Program-made: the position numbers and the translations under genes
Assembly: GCA_963555705.1 (NCBI GenBank)
Contig: OY743172.1
Coordinates: 20,831,446 to 20,895,445, forward strand
From: Ligustrum vulgare
Lineage: Eukaryota; Streptophyta; Magnoliopsida; Lamiales; Oleaceae
Direction of reading: 5' to 3'
Length of the DNA stretch: 64,000 nt
In this document: positions 22,331 to 32,431 of the stretch, in pieces
Position numbering within the stretch: position 1 is the stretch's first letter
Layout of the letters: every line of letters begins with the position of its first letter
The notes under the pieces: generated by a model
What the model saw: only the letters and a program-made list of their open reading frames with translations
What the model was told of the DNA's origin: nothing
Databases searched by the model: none

Positions 22331-23591
22331 TGATTTCTGTAAATTTTATTGAAACAGTGAAGTTTTAATTTTAGTGTGTGTTCGGAGGCCAGCGAAATTT
22401 ATAATTGGATTTATTTGACTTTTTTTATTTTTTTAAGGTAAAATGTTTGGTTAAAAATTGGTATGTTTAGCTCATGTTTGAGCTATCTTATAATCTCAAA
22501 TTACTTTTTGAACAACACACAATTTTTTTCTCCAATTTTTAAAATGTTCAAAATGAATGTCCCTCTAAAATTATTGTTTTTCTAATAACCACAAACTTTT
22601 CATATTATCCGTTCCGCACAAGCTCTAAGAGATTGAAGACTAAATTTTCATGTACAATCGTTTTTATATAAAAAAAGAAATTCAGAATAAAAAGTGATAT
22701 TTTTTAAAAAAAGAGTATGGTAAAAACTTTTTGAAAAGTTACGATTCATATGTAAAATTATTTTATTGAAAAAATGTAGAATAAAAACTAAAATTGAATT
22801 TTTAAGAACCCATACTAAAGAGGGGCATAAGGCGATGCTTTCAACGTAATGGGAAAACCATGGGAAAGAAGGTTTTTTCAAACTCTTTTGAATGGAAAAT
22901 AATACTCCATGACCGAACCTGCCAATGAGATTCAAAAGACACCATGCCTCTAGATTATGATACTTATTATTCAACAACTCTATTAGCCCCTTTAAGTTCA
23001 ACAGCAAATTTTTATTAAACTCATAAATAAATTTTATCTACATTTTAACCCCACATTTAAAGAACCAATTTAAACTTTAAATAGGGGCTTACAATTTTTT
23101 TTTTTAAAATAAATTATGTGTGTGTTTGGTATTATTTAAAAAGAGTTTTTTTTTTAAATGAATATTGATTTTTAGAAGAATAGATGGTTGAGATTTGATT
23201 GAAAAGTCAAATATTATGGACTTGACTTTTAATGGATGATTGAGATTAAATATTGTAGAAAAAAATAAAGAGATTCAAACAAATGTTATAAACGATATGT
23301 ACATTGTGTCCTTTTGTGGTTAGTGCAGTTCCATGGAACATTTCAAATCAAAAAAAATCTTTTCTATGTTTCTTATTTGATTGACAAATTTTCGATGTAA
23401 ATTATTTTCTAGGTACAAACTTTCAATACATGTTTTGCTCAATTTAAAGCCAAATATTTTCTTTACCATGAGGTGGGAAAATAAAGATGGAAAAATATTT
23501 TACTTTTCCTTTCCATCTTTTATCAAACACGCCCTAATATAGGGTCAATGGTTTTTAATAGATAATTAAAACGTCGAAACAACTTAATATC
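22331..23591. other. MITE-rich intergenic DNA
   Basis: Contains a weak MITE family 1 copy near 22380-22600 and a MITE family 2 copy at 23100-23290 (gtgtgtttggtattatttaaaaagag), which is found inverted at 49265-49455. An open frame of 119 codons at 22648-23007 (minus) matches no family I know and looks accidental. Confidence 0.5.
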
Positions 23592-23799
23592 TGTTATAAA
23601 ATATTAACAAATTAGGTAAAGTAAGGCCAAGTTAGGAAAAATTAGGTGAATTCCATATTACCATTATGCCCCTGTAAAATTTATATATTACGATTATGCC
23701 ATTGTCCACCCCTATAAATAGGGGCCTATATTCATTATGAAATATTAAGAATAAGAAATTCTCTCTGATTCTCTCTATATTCTCTATTATTTTACAACA
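23592..23799 (+). repeat. 5' LTR (208 bp)
   Basis: TGTTATAAAATATT...TTTTACAACA, with a TATA box in cccctataaatagggg (about 23708). Confidence 0.85.
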
Positions 23800-24430
23800 C
23801 GTTATCAGCACGAGTCTCTAGCCAATTGAGTAATAACGGGAGTATGCTCTACAGTTACATATAAATGATGAACATCTGTATCAGAAACCTGATTATTACT
23901 AATCAATGTTTCATTTTCTCTCGAACTGAAAAGAATGATTCCGGTCAATCCAGATATCCGATCGACGATCAGCCACCGCCATCAGAACAAATTTGTCAAG
24001 GAGAAGCCTCGCCTGAAATTTGGAGATAATCCGACGGCTGAAACAGAAGATATCGATCGGAGAAGAAAAGTTGAAAAAATCAAAACTTTCAACGCAAATT
24101 CACGCCAAACCATAAATCCAAATGACGATCGGACAACAGATCCATGACGACGGCGACGGGACGATCCTCTGGCACCGGCACATGTCGACGGCTCCGGCAC
24201 CGGCGCGGCGGCGCGTGAATCCCACGCGCAGACGTCAAATCGGCGCGTGAAGGCGCGTGGCTGGGAATCCGGAGACGACGTCAAAAGGAAGTTTGTTCAT
24301 ACCGATGTTCTTGATTTTTCTATGGTCTTACTTTTCTGTTTGGTGCAGTTTTGGATATTTTCCGGCGGTCGAACGTGGCGGCGTCGTAAAAACTATTTTT
24401 AAAGCAATTCCGGCGAGATTTTGAACTTCG
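23800..24430 (+). other. GC-rich leader of the LTR element
   Basis: The region downstream of the primer-site motif is far richer in G and C than its surroundings and has many cggcg/cgcgcc words. A 70-codon open frame at 23935 (MIPVNPDIRSTISHRHQ) matches nothing known to me. It could be a packaging leader. Confidence 0.45.
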
Positions 24431-25800
24431 GACCAAAAGTAAGTTTGTTCTAAATTAAATTTCAAACCTATTGACGATTTCGGTTTATCCATATGATCAA
24501 TATATTAAAATATGGACGATTTTGTCCTTGATGATACGATAAAATATATTAATCGTGATTTAACGAAATTGATTAATCATTATTAATGATATGGTAATAA
24601 GTGTTAATAAAATATATATTCTAAATTATTTAACACTACTATGTAATCAATACGATAAATTAAAAGTTTTAAAAGTAACATAATAGTTGTCATACCGTGA
24701 TGGATTGAGTTTTATGGACTGTATTTATACCTTAACTGGATATGACTCATTATCGTAACGTAACGGAATGGACTATTATGAATACCTTGACTGGATTTGA
24801 AGTACGACTCGCTCACTCATGAAAGGTAATTATTTCATTATGTATCAGTTTAATTATTTCATGATGTTGATACCACCTATATGGCCGGTTTAAGTATTTC
24901 ATTATGTCGATTCCGCCATATGACCGGTTTAGCAATTGAATATATAGAATACTTTACATATATTCATATTTTATATTATTTCAGAAACACCTCAATTGTT
25001 GGTTAATTCTAACATATTAGAGGATGTTGTCAACATATATACATGGTGATATTATTATTGTTTAACCTATATACATGGTGATATTATTGTTATTTGATAC
25101 TTCATCAAATGATACCAGAAGTTATCATTACCAAAAAGTTGGTAAATGTTGATAAAAATATTTCATCCAATGGTACCAGAAGTTACCAATATCTGAATTT
25201 GAATGGGTGGATGAAAATTATTCAACAAAGAGAATGTTGATGTATGATAAGATAATATCATATGATAGTACGGATATGGCTAATGTGAAAATAATCTCAT
25301 CAGTATTATGAGATGTATATTAGATGATATGTGTCTGGAAATGTTCTTGCACGAGCACTTATGTATTCCAGAAGAAGTGTATATTTACTCCAGAAGAAGT
25401 AAAAATTATCATCTAAACATACTAAAATGATATTATTATTGCTCCTGAAGAAGCATAAACGAGACATACATGCAAAACGCAAAAGGGAGAAACATTTATG
25501 ATCCTCAAAATGAGAGATGTGTTTCGGAAGTAGCCGTATCCTACCACCTCTGACCTTTTGAGGAAATAAATAAAAAGGTGTGTTTCAAGAGTAAGAAATA
25601 CTCCATACTCTACCACCTTAAATCTTTGAGGTACACAAGATTAAAACACTGATAAAATCCTAGAAATTTATGGTGTGTCTCGAGAGTGAGAATACTCCGT
25701 ACTCTACCACCACCTATTCTAGGGTTCACAAAGATAAATTTACATTAACCGGACTCCATTTTCGCTTGATTCCCCTTCCTTGCGACCAATCTATCTTTAC
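24431..25800 (+). other. Hairpin-rich noncoding interior, part 1
   Basis: No intact ORF. Several inverted repeats have a constant CAGAA or CTGAA centre, for example GGTAC-CAGAA-GTTACC (25162), ATGATAC-CAGAA-GTTATCAT (25110), TTTACTC-CAGAA-GAAGTAAA (25384) and TGCTC-CTGAA-GAAGCA (25440). Confidence 0.6.
25515..25712. repeat. Three copies of a hairpin repeat downstream of the LOG ORF
   Basis: Copies at about 25515, 25576 and 25671 share ggtgtgt(t/c)tc, agagt.ag, atactcc.tactctaccacc. Each can fold through AGAGT/ACTCT and GGTG/CACC. The LOG ORF reads toward them from the minus strand, so they would be in its 3' untranslated region. Confidence 0.55.
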
Positions 25801-25812
25801 TCCTGCTGGATC

Positions 25813-26379
25813 TTATATTGGAATATATGATTGCAACTTATCCAGCAGTTCCTCGATAGTAGGAGCAGAAATAAGGATTCTCCTAGAAAATGGAGAGATG
25901 AATCCCTGTTCCACAGCATAATCAAGAAATGTTAGCAAACCATCAAAGAAATTGTTTACATTTAAAAGCCCAATAGGCTTAGTATGGAGATCTAGTTGAG
26001 CCCATGAGGTAATATTAAAGATTTCTTCTAAAGTACCAAAACCTCCAGGCAGAGCTATAAAAGCATCAGAACCATATAGCATGCAAGTTATGCGTTCATG
26101 GATAGATAAGGTTTGTACTTCATGCCCTCGTGTTTTTCCTACAATATCAGCTAAAGGAGTAGGTATAACACCTATCACTCTGGCTTTCTCTACTAGAGCG
26201 GATTGTGAAACACAACCCATCAATCCGCTGCTACCTCCTCCATACACGAGAGTGATACCTTTCTCTCCCAATTTCTTTCCAAGATCCACTGCTGCTTCTA
26301 GATACCCAAAACCTTTCCCTACTTTTGATCCACAAAATACATAGATAGTTTTGATCTGTCGAAGTTTTGATCCTTCCAT
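25813..26379 (-). CDS. LOG-like cytokinin riboside 5'-monophosphate phosphoribohydrolase
   Basis: LOG enzymes release active cytokinin bases from their nucleotide forms in one step in the cytosol. The 188-residue ORF has family length and both nucleotide-binding signatures: GGGSSGLMG (residues 47-55) and PGGFGTLEE (111-119), whose Glu119 is catalytic in the family. The usual Arg-Lys pair in the HERKAEM region is Arg96-Ile97 here (IHERITCMLYGSDAF), so activity is uncertain. This variant resembles less-studied plant 'lysine decarboxylase-like' members. Nuclear LOG genes usually have several introns; this copy has none, suggesting a reverse-transcribed copy. It lies antisense inside a young LTR element, 258 bp after the Cys4 ORF on the same strand. 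Start chosen at the first ATG (MEGSK), as in plant LOG proteins. A 9-bp inverted repeat (CTGCTGGAT/ATCCAGCAG) spans the stop. Confidence 0.82.
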   Translation of the reverse strand: MEGSKLRQIKTIYVFCGSKVGKGFGYLEAAVDLGKKLGEKGITLVYGGGSSGLMGCVSQSALVEKARVIGVIPTPLADIVGKTRGHEVQTLSIHERITCMLYGSDAFIALPGGFGTLEEIFNITSWAQLDLHTKPIGLLNVNNFFDGLLTFLDYAVEQGFISPFSRRILISAPTIEELLDKLQSYIPI

Positions 26380-26533
26380 CTTTGAAAGAATAAGGAAGAA
26401 AAAACTTAGGAGAAAATGTTATTTTGGGATACATAAACTGTGAAAATCATTGGCTTTTAAACTTGAAAAACTTCACTATTTACTACTCGTATTTCGAAAA
26501 AGTAAAGATTTACTTTTGACAAAATCACCCGAC

Positions 26534-26549
26534 TCACCTTTCGGTGATT
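26534..26549 (-). other. GNRA-tetraloop hairpin between the two antisense ORFs
   Basis: On the minus strand TCACC-GAAA-GGTGA is a perfect 5-bp stem with a GAAA loop. A second AATCACC/GGTGATT pairing extends around it. It lies in the 258-bp gap between the Cys4 ORF and the LOG ORF. Confidence 0.5.
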
Positions 26550-26637
26550 TAATATATTTAACCAACCTTTATCAAAACTCGTGAAATGAAACAGAAAAAT
26601 ATTTTATGTGCATATATATCAAATGATTTACCTTGTA

Positions 26638-27183
26638 TTAATGCTGCATAGCCAAAACATCATTGTTTATAACAGCCTGGCAAACAGGATCTTTTGCTAT
26701 TATATTTTTGAGACTATAACGCTCTTTATCGCTGATGAATTTAGCCCATAAAGATAGTAGCTCACGCTGCACATACCCACTAGGGTGCGTCTCAAGAGTC
26801 AATCGGATATCATCCAATGACTCCTTACTCAGTCCACCCTTAATGAAGTCTATCTTATCATCTCGATTTATAGATGAATACCCTATTGACTTACAATGGG
26901 TATCACATGTCCATCGAGCACATTTGTAGCAACTATTTAATCTTTTTGCTCTTCGCTTCTTTGCAAAAGTACTATTACCTAAGCCAGGTTTGTGCTTAGG
27001 AAATGAATCTGGTAATTCACCAGCTAATCGAACTTTCGCTTCGATCAACCAGCGAACATCTTCTGGGATGCCATGATCCATCAGCAACCTCAATCTTTCG
27101 AGCCTAATTCGATAAATTTTTCTCAAATCATTTACTGGAAGATTGAAATAATATTTGCGAATATTTGAAAGTATAATATCCAT
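26638..27183 (-). CDS. Small basic Cys4 protein, resembling plant-virus nucleic-acid-binding proteins
   Basis: Intact 181-residue ORF in otherwise degenerate DNA. A helical, Arg/Leu-rich N-terminus (1-60) is followed by a basic patch KKRRAKR (75-81) and four cysteines at 85, 88, 93 and 97 (C-X2-C-X4-C-X3-C), then a charged C-terminus. A basic patch directly before a Cys cluster is the layout of the small nucleic-acid-binding, silencing-suppressing proteins near the 3' end of carlavirus-type RNA genomes; the Cys spacing here is tighter, so the link is only an inference. No signal peptide or membrane segment. Upstream (minus strand) are a TTTAAATAG box and an 8-bp stem TTCCATTA-AGAGA-TAATGGAA (27271-27291). 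It is followed in the same direction by the LOG ORF. It could also be an unrelated plant or element protein. Confidence 0.6.
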   Translation of the reverse strand: MDIILSNIRKYYFNLPVNDLRKIYRIRLERLRLLMDHGIPEDVRWLIEAKVRLAGELPDSFPKHKPGLGNSTFAKKRRAKRLNSCYKCARWTCDTHCKSIGYSSINRDDKIDFIKGGLSKESLDDIRLTLETHPSGYVQRELLSLWAKFISDKERYSLKNIIAKDPVCQAVINNDVLAMQH

Positions 27184-29159
27184 TTTTTATGAATCTAGCT
27201 TTCTTCCCAAATCATCTATTTAAATGCATTATTTAACGCTTAAAAGAGCTGTGGCTCAGCGTGTCAGTGGTTCCATTAAGAGATAATGGAATAAATTATT
27301 GAAAAGGTGAGAACAATGAGATAATGCATCATTACCTTTTTCGATATAAGGGAAGATTTGGCGACAAGATTGAGATCATGAGATATTTCCTTGGATATTG
27401 TACCTGATTTTTCCGGTATAAAAGTAATAAAGGTATGCTGATTTGAACTGTACAGAAATACGTACTGATGAAATGAATACTGTATTGAACCAGAAGTTCA
27501 TACATATGTACACGTGAAATATCTTGTTGAACCAGAAGTTCTATAATAATTGGTTAGACTCCAATTCAATAATGGCATTCATTAAAGAACCAGAAGATTG
27601 TTATCATTGCTGCTTGTTCTCAAAAGCAAATTAATTATCTCACTAAGAATATGAATGACTGATTATTTGCTCAAGTAATTATATAACGAGCAAAAGTGAT
27701 AAATGCTAGCATGAATATATCTTAAAGTCATTAATGATTTTACGAATTAGTTGAGATAATAGAATATTATATTGCTAATGGTTTAGCAGATTAAAAGCCT
27801 CAAGTTATTTGCTATGAGAACAATTTGATTATGCAGCAATATTCTACATATAAACATGTCAATACGATGAAATAATGATTTGCTTGTGAAACTTTATGAT
27901 TTTTAAGAAGTGCGATATTTATATACACTCTAACAATACGCACTTGATATATGATTGTATGACATGTGTTGCGGCATTTTAGCCGATTGATATAATATAA
28001 GATTTGTGAATATTATGGGGAAAACACTCTTAAAGCGTAATTATGCCTGAAGCATAATGACTATCGATTCCAAAATAAATATCTCTTGAATAATGAAATG
28101 GTCCCTTTGAGGCTAAATACTCATGGTGAGTAAAAGGGACATAATGATGAGATATTCAGGTACCTGATGATAGAACATATACAGAGATCTCTCCATGTTA
28201 TATTGAGTTGAAATGGAATCGATAAATAAGTCGACTACATACAACCCTTTTATGAAAATGAGGTTGATGAAATTATAATACTTTGGCCAAGTATAAAATC
28301 CCAAACGTAGGGATTATTATCCAAGGACCAGAAGTCCAAATGCTTAAATGTGTAAAGCCAGTAATTATATGTACAAATGAAAAATATTTCACAGTCGTAG
28401 ATGACGACTTATTGCGCGCAAGATTTTTCATTGAACTGGCATGACATATGGTGGATGTGACTATAATCTAAATCACTAGCTTGAGCTCTTTGATATACCA
28501 ATGAGTGAGATCAAAAAGTGTGATTCTCATCTCGGTATTTTGAGGGTATTCTTTGATGTACCAGTTGATCGCGGTACGTTGGGATTTCAAGTAAAATGAT
28601 TGTAGATTATATGTCAAAACTGATATCTATTTCAATGATTGATTATGCTCCTGCAAATTAGAAATTGCAGTTTATAAAGTGCAAGAACATACATGTATAA
28701 ATCATTGAAAGATTCAATATGCCCAGATTAGTATCACTATAGGATGATACAAATGACCCCATAATATAATATGTTGAAATTGAAATTGGAGTGTACTATT
28801 ATTATATTTGAATATTTGGGCATGCAATTGATTTTCAATATGCAAAATTATATTATCCACCGAAAATTGATTATTCACCAGAAGTGAATATGAAAATGAA
28901 TATTTAATTATTCATCAGATGTGAATTCTAGATTTTGATAGAATTGAATCAATTCTAGATTTGAGTAATGCAATCAGTCAACTAAATAAACATTGCTTGG
29001 TATAGCATGTTCAGTACATCATAAATAAACTATGACATCATAAATGAGCTATGAACGATTTATATAAAGCTCATCATGAATGATATGTTTTGATGAAAAG
29101 ATACGAGATTGCATCAATATACTTGTGATATTCCATGAAAAGGAATAAATACGCGTTGC
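27184..29159 (+). other. Hairpin-rich noncoding interior, part 2
   Basis: No intact ORF on either strand. More constant-loop inverted repeats: TGAAC-CAGAA-GTTCA (27487), GAAC-CAGAA-GTTC (27529), GGAC-CAGAA-GTCC (28326), ATTCAC-CAGAA-GTGAAT (28876) and ATTCAT-CAGAT-GTGAAT (28909). Confidence 0.6.
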
Positions 29160-29830
29160 ACTCTTTTTTCCCTTAGCTGAGGTTTTTCCCACAGGGTTTT
29201 CCTAGCGAGGTTTTAATGAGGCAACAGTTGAGGCGTATTGATGAAAAATAATGAGAATAATGTACTCTTTTTCCCTTCGCTGAGGTTTTGTCCCACAGGG
29301 TTTTCCTAGCAAAGGTTTTTGAGGTATCATCATAGCTATCAACAAGCTATAATTAACAACACATTGTTATACTGGAATGATATCAACAAATGAAGAAAAT
29401 CATACACATCTTATGAAGAATGTTATGATATCGACTACACACAAGAAGATTTTCATATATATTCCAGACGAAAGATGATATCAATGTTCGAGAAGTTCAT
29501 GAATCCTCAATTGCACACTTCAGGGGGAGAATCATGCTGTACTCTTTTTCCTTCGTCCAGGTTTTGTCCTACTAGGTTTTCCTGACAAGGTTTTAACGAG
29601 GCAGCGGCTGTACTCTTTTTCCTTAATTCAGATTTTATTCCACTGGATTTTACTGACAAGGTTTTAATGAGGCAGCACTTCAGAACTTCAAGATTCAGTA
29701 CATGATTTGTTGGAATGTCAGACTTAATGATTCACTATGGCCAACATCAGGGGGAGCAACTGTACTTTTTTTCCTTCGCTCAAGTTTTATCTCACTGGGT
29801 TTTCTTAGCAAGGTTTTAACGATGCAGACA
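29160..29830 (+). repeat. Five copies of a 60-70 bp 3' module before the LTR
   Basis: Copies near 29160, 29262, 29549, 29607 and 29759 share gtactctttttccctt, aggttttgtcccacagggttttcctagcaaggtttt and aacgaggcag. Each contains a CCC(A)CAGGG-type dyad. Such modules are common upstream of the 3' LTR in plant Ty1/copia elements. Confidence 0.7.
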
Positions 29831-29866
29831 ATTGAACAAGCGAGTAATATGTCATTCAAGGGTGAG

Positions 29867-30088
29867 TGTTATAAAATATTAACAAATTAAGTAAAGTTAG
29901 GCCAAGTTAGGAAAAATTAGGTGAATTCCATATTACCATTATGCCCCTGTAAAATTTATATATTACGATTATGCCATTGTCCAATATTACGATTATGTCA
30001 TTGTCCACCCCTATAAATAGGGGCCTATATTCATTATGAAATATTAAGAATAAGAAATTCTCTCTATATTATCTATTATTTTACAACA
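29867..30088 (+). repeat. 3' LTR (222 bp)
   Basis: Same ends as the 5' LTR. It has a 24-bp tandem duplication (aatattacgattatgtcattgtcc) and lacks 10 bp of the tctctctgat stretch. Target duplication ATATC follows. Confidence 0.85.
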
Positions 30089-30246
30089 ATATCTTTTTTA
30101 TCCTTTATTCTCTATTTATCGTGCCCTATGGGACATGTCTATTAAATAGAGAATCGGATTATTTTTTCTTTGTCATGAAGTGCACCGGTCTTGACTGGTT
30201 ATGCAAAATAATGTACATAGCTAGTAGGAAAGACCTTATGAGTTAC

Positions 30247-32370
30247 TCACTTAAACCATTTCAATGAACTCTTAAATATTAAACTGATGCTGACTACAAA
30301 AAACCCTACCAAATATCCCAAACCAAAGGGAATAGTGTACCATGAAATTGTTGACTCCTCCGGTGCCGGTGGCAACATTTCGTCTTGACCTCTGACTCTT
30401 GTTGGATGGCAATTTTTTTGCAGTACAGACCCACATAGTTTTGGATTCCCCTCAAATGAAGTGTTTGAGAACGTATCAAACTGATCACCCTTTGGAATCT
30501 CTCCTTCTAAATCATTGTTTGCCACACTAAAATGAGATAAGAAATGGAGTTTCTTTAGAGATTCGGGGATCTGGCCTGTGAGACGGTTCCCAGACATGTC
30601 CAGTTTCTCTAAATTTACGAGACCCGACAATTCACTTGGAATGGTTCCGTTGAAGTCATTATCGTTGAGATCCAATTCTCTAAGAAGTTTCAGCTTTCCT
30701 AATTCTGCCGGAATATTCCCACTCAGACTGTTATTCCCAACTTTGATTCCTCTTGGCAAGTTGAATAGTCGATTGTACTGGAGACTGTCGAATAAGAAAG
30801 GCAATGCTAAATTACTCAAGTTTGAGTCTGTATCGTCTGAATCTAAAGCTTTTAGGTTGCCGATTTCGCGGGGAAGTTCTCCGGTGAGGTGATTTTGAGT
30901 GATGTTTAGTACAAAAAGACTCGGCATACTCCCAAGCCATTTTGGAATTGTGCCCGTAATTTTGTTGTAAGACAGATTCAGCACTTTGAGTTTCTTCAAC
31001 TTTCCAATCCAAGAAGGCACTTCACCTTTGAGTTTGCATCCACCCAGAGTGAGAATCTGCAGATTTTGGAACCCATTTAGGTGTAATAAATGGTCATCAT
31101 TTGGCACGGGTTCATCATGGAAGCACCTTGACAGGAAGAGAACTGAAAGATTATCGCAACGCATTAGAATCCTTAAAGCTCCAACAACGTTAGACAGGAA
31201 ATTGTCGGAAAGTGAGAGATGGGATAATGATTTTAGGCCGGCCATGCAAGCTGGGATTTCGCCTGTCAACTGGTTATATGCAATTCGAACTGCAATCAGG
31301 GATCTACACAAGCACAGGTTAACTGGAAAGTTTCCAACAAAGCTATTGTTCCCAAAATCAATGGCTTCCAGTTTCTGAAGTGGGGAAAAATCAAGAATCG
31401 CAATTTCTCCTCCCAAATGATTATTTCTCAGAAGCAGCGTTTTCAGGCTGGTGCAATTCATCAACGATGGAGGCACAGAACCATTTAGGCTGTTGGTGTG
31501 AAGAATCAGTTGGGTCAAATTTGACAGCAACCCGATATCTTCAGGGACCTCGCCTGTCAACTTATTCTCATGGAGATCTATAGTGCTAAGATTTGAGAGA
31601 AAAGCAATGGTATTGTTGATAGGTCCTGTAAACTGGTTGTTAGCTAAAAAGATTTCTCTCAGAGTTTTCACACTGTAAAGATCATACGGAAGCCATCCCG
31701 AGAGAGAATTAAGACCAGCCCTAAAAACTTCCAGCTTAGAACATCTTCCAATTCCTTGTGATATATTGCCACTGAATTTGTTCATGGAGAAATCCAGTAT
31801 CTTCACCAAACTGGAGGTGATGCAAATAGAGGACGGAAGTGGACCGGTAAAACTGTTGTTACTAACATTGAAACTAATCAAACGCGGCGCACCGCGGAAA
31901 AACGGAGACTCGATCGACCCATTAAGATGATTACTCGATAGATCTACGGTTCGAATTGAAACGGGCAAGCTGTAGTTTGGTGACCCGAACAGCAGATTAT
32001 AACTCAAATCAAGTGATTTCAAATGATTCAAAGTTTGGAAAAGTGTGGAAGGAAGAGGGCCAGATAACCAGTTATGGGACAGATTAAGGAGAGATAGGAA
32101 CGTGAGATTCCCGAGAAAGGGAGTGATAGTTCCAGAAAGATGCCTACCCGGTATCGACAAATGGATGACCCGAGAGTCCCTATTGCAGGTGATACCTTCC
32201 CATTTGCAGCAGTCAATGGATGACCAGTTAAGAGGAATTTCCGGAGACGGTACAGAAATATGTTCGTAGAACGATACGAGGGAATCATGATCAAGTTTAT
32301 TACAGGAAAGTGCTTGTTGTTGTACAGAAGAGATTAAAAGAAAGAGGAAGAAGCAAAGGAATATTGGCAT
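30247..32370 (-). CDS. LRR receptor-like protein, RLP2/RLP3 (RFO2)-like with PSY1R-type ectodomain
   Basis: A plasma-membrane receptor without kinase; relatives in Arabidopsis include RFO2 in Fusarium resistance, and the ectodomain resembles the tyrosine-sulfated peptide receptor PSY1R. The 707 residues read: signal peptide 1-22; LRR N-cap with CCKWEGITC (54-62); about 20 LRRs of the plant type (LxGxIP); an interrupting stretch with SLQYNRLFNLPRGIKV (529-544), typical of PSKR/PSY1R-type receptors; last LRRs; C-cap KLCGSVLQKNC (645-655); acidic/proline linker; membrane helix about 679-699; short basic tail KSSLKWFK. It is a single exon with no stop, and a TATA box lies 62 bp before the ATG. 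The young LTR element inserted 154 bp beyond its stop. Ligand unknown; sulfated peptides or pathogen signals are inferences. Confidence 0.9.
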   Translation of the reverse strand: MPIFLCFFLFLLISSVQQQALSCNKLDHDSLVSFYEHISVPSPEIPLNWSSIDCCKWEGITCNRDSRVIHLSIPGRHLSGTITPFLGNLTFLSLLNLSHNWLSGPLPSTLFQTLNHLKSLDLSYNLLFGSPNYSLPVSIRTVDLSSNHLNGSIESPFFRGAPRLISFNVSNNSFTGPLPSSICITSSLVKILDFSMNKFSGNISQGIGRCSKLEVFRAGLNSLSGWLPYDLYSVKTLREIFLANNQFTGPINNTIAFLSNLSTIDLHENKLTGEVPEDIGLLSNLTQLILHTNSLNGSVPPSLMNCTSLKTLLLRNNHLGGEIAILDFSPLQKLEAIDFGNNSFVGNFPVNLCLCRSLIAVRIAYNQLTGEIPACMAGLKSLSHLSLSDNFLSNVVGALRILMRCDNLSVLFLSRCFHDEPVPNDDHLLHLNGFQNLQILTLGGCKLKGEVPSWIGKLKKLKVLNLSYNKITGTIPKWLGSMPSLFVLNITQNHLTGELPREIGNLKALDSDDTDSNLSNLALPFLFDSLQYNRLFNLPRGIKVGNNSLSGNIPAELGKLKLLRELDLNDNDFNGTIPSELSGLVNLEKLDMSGNRLTGQIPESLKKLHFLSHFSVANNDLEGEIPKGDQFDTFSNTSFEGNPKLCGSVLQKNCHPTRVRGQDEMLPPAPEESTISWYTIPFGLGYLVGFFVVSISLIFKSSLKWFK

Positions 32371-32431
32371 TGAACAACTTCAGAGTTCAGTTTCTTAAGA
32401 TGTCCGTGTTGTTCAGTAGACACGAATCTGG

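Larger units (their letters stand above)
23592..30088 (+). mobile_element. Young LTR retroelement without gag-pol, carrying two antisense ORFs
   Basis: LTRs at 23592-23799 and 29867-30088 are flanked by a perfect 5-bp target duplication ATATC (23587-23591, 30089-30093). Apart from one 24-bp tandem duplication and one 10-bp deletion, the LTRs differ at about three bases in 198, so insertion is recent. The 5' LTR is followed by cgttatcagcacgag and the 3' LTR preceded by caagggtgag. The interior has no recognisable gag, RT or integrase. It holds a GC-rich leader, hairpin-rich AT-rich DNA, LOG-like and Cys4 ORFs on the minus strand and a five-fold 3' repeat of a type common in plant Ty1/copia elements. 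Confidence 0.85.

Noticed and set aside
22648..23007. Minus-strand ORF of 119 codons
   Set aside because: AT-rich, Leu/Phe/Asn-rich, lies in MITE-like DNA, no family resemblance.
23982..24284. Minus-strand ORF of 100 codons in the GC-rich leader
   Set aside because: Arg/Ser/Ala-rich composition follows from the GC content; no motif, and it overlaps a plus-strand frame equally well.
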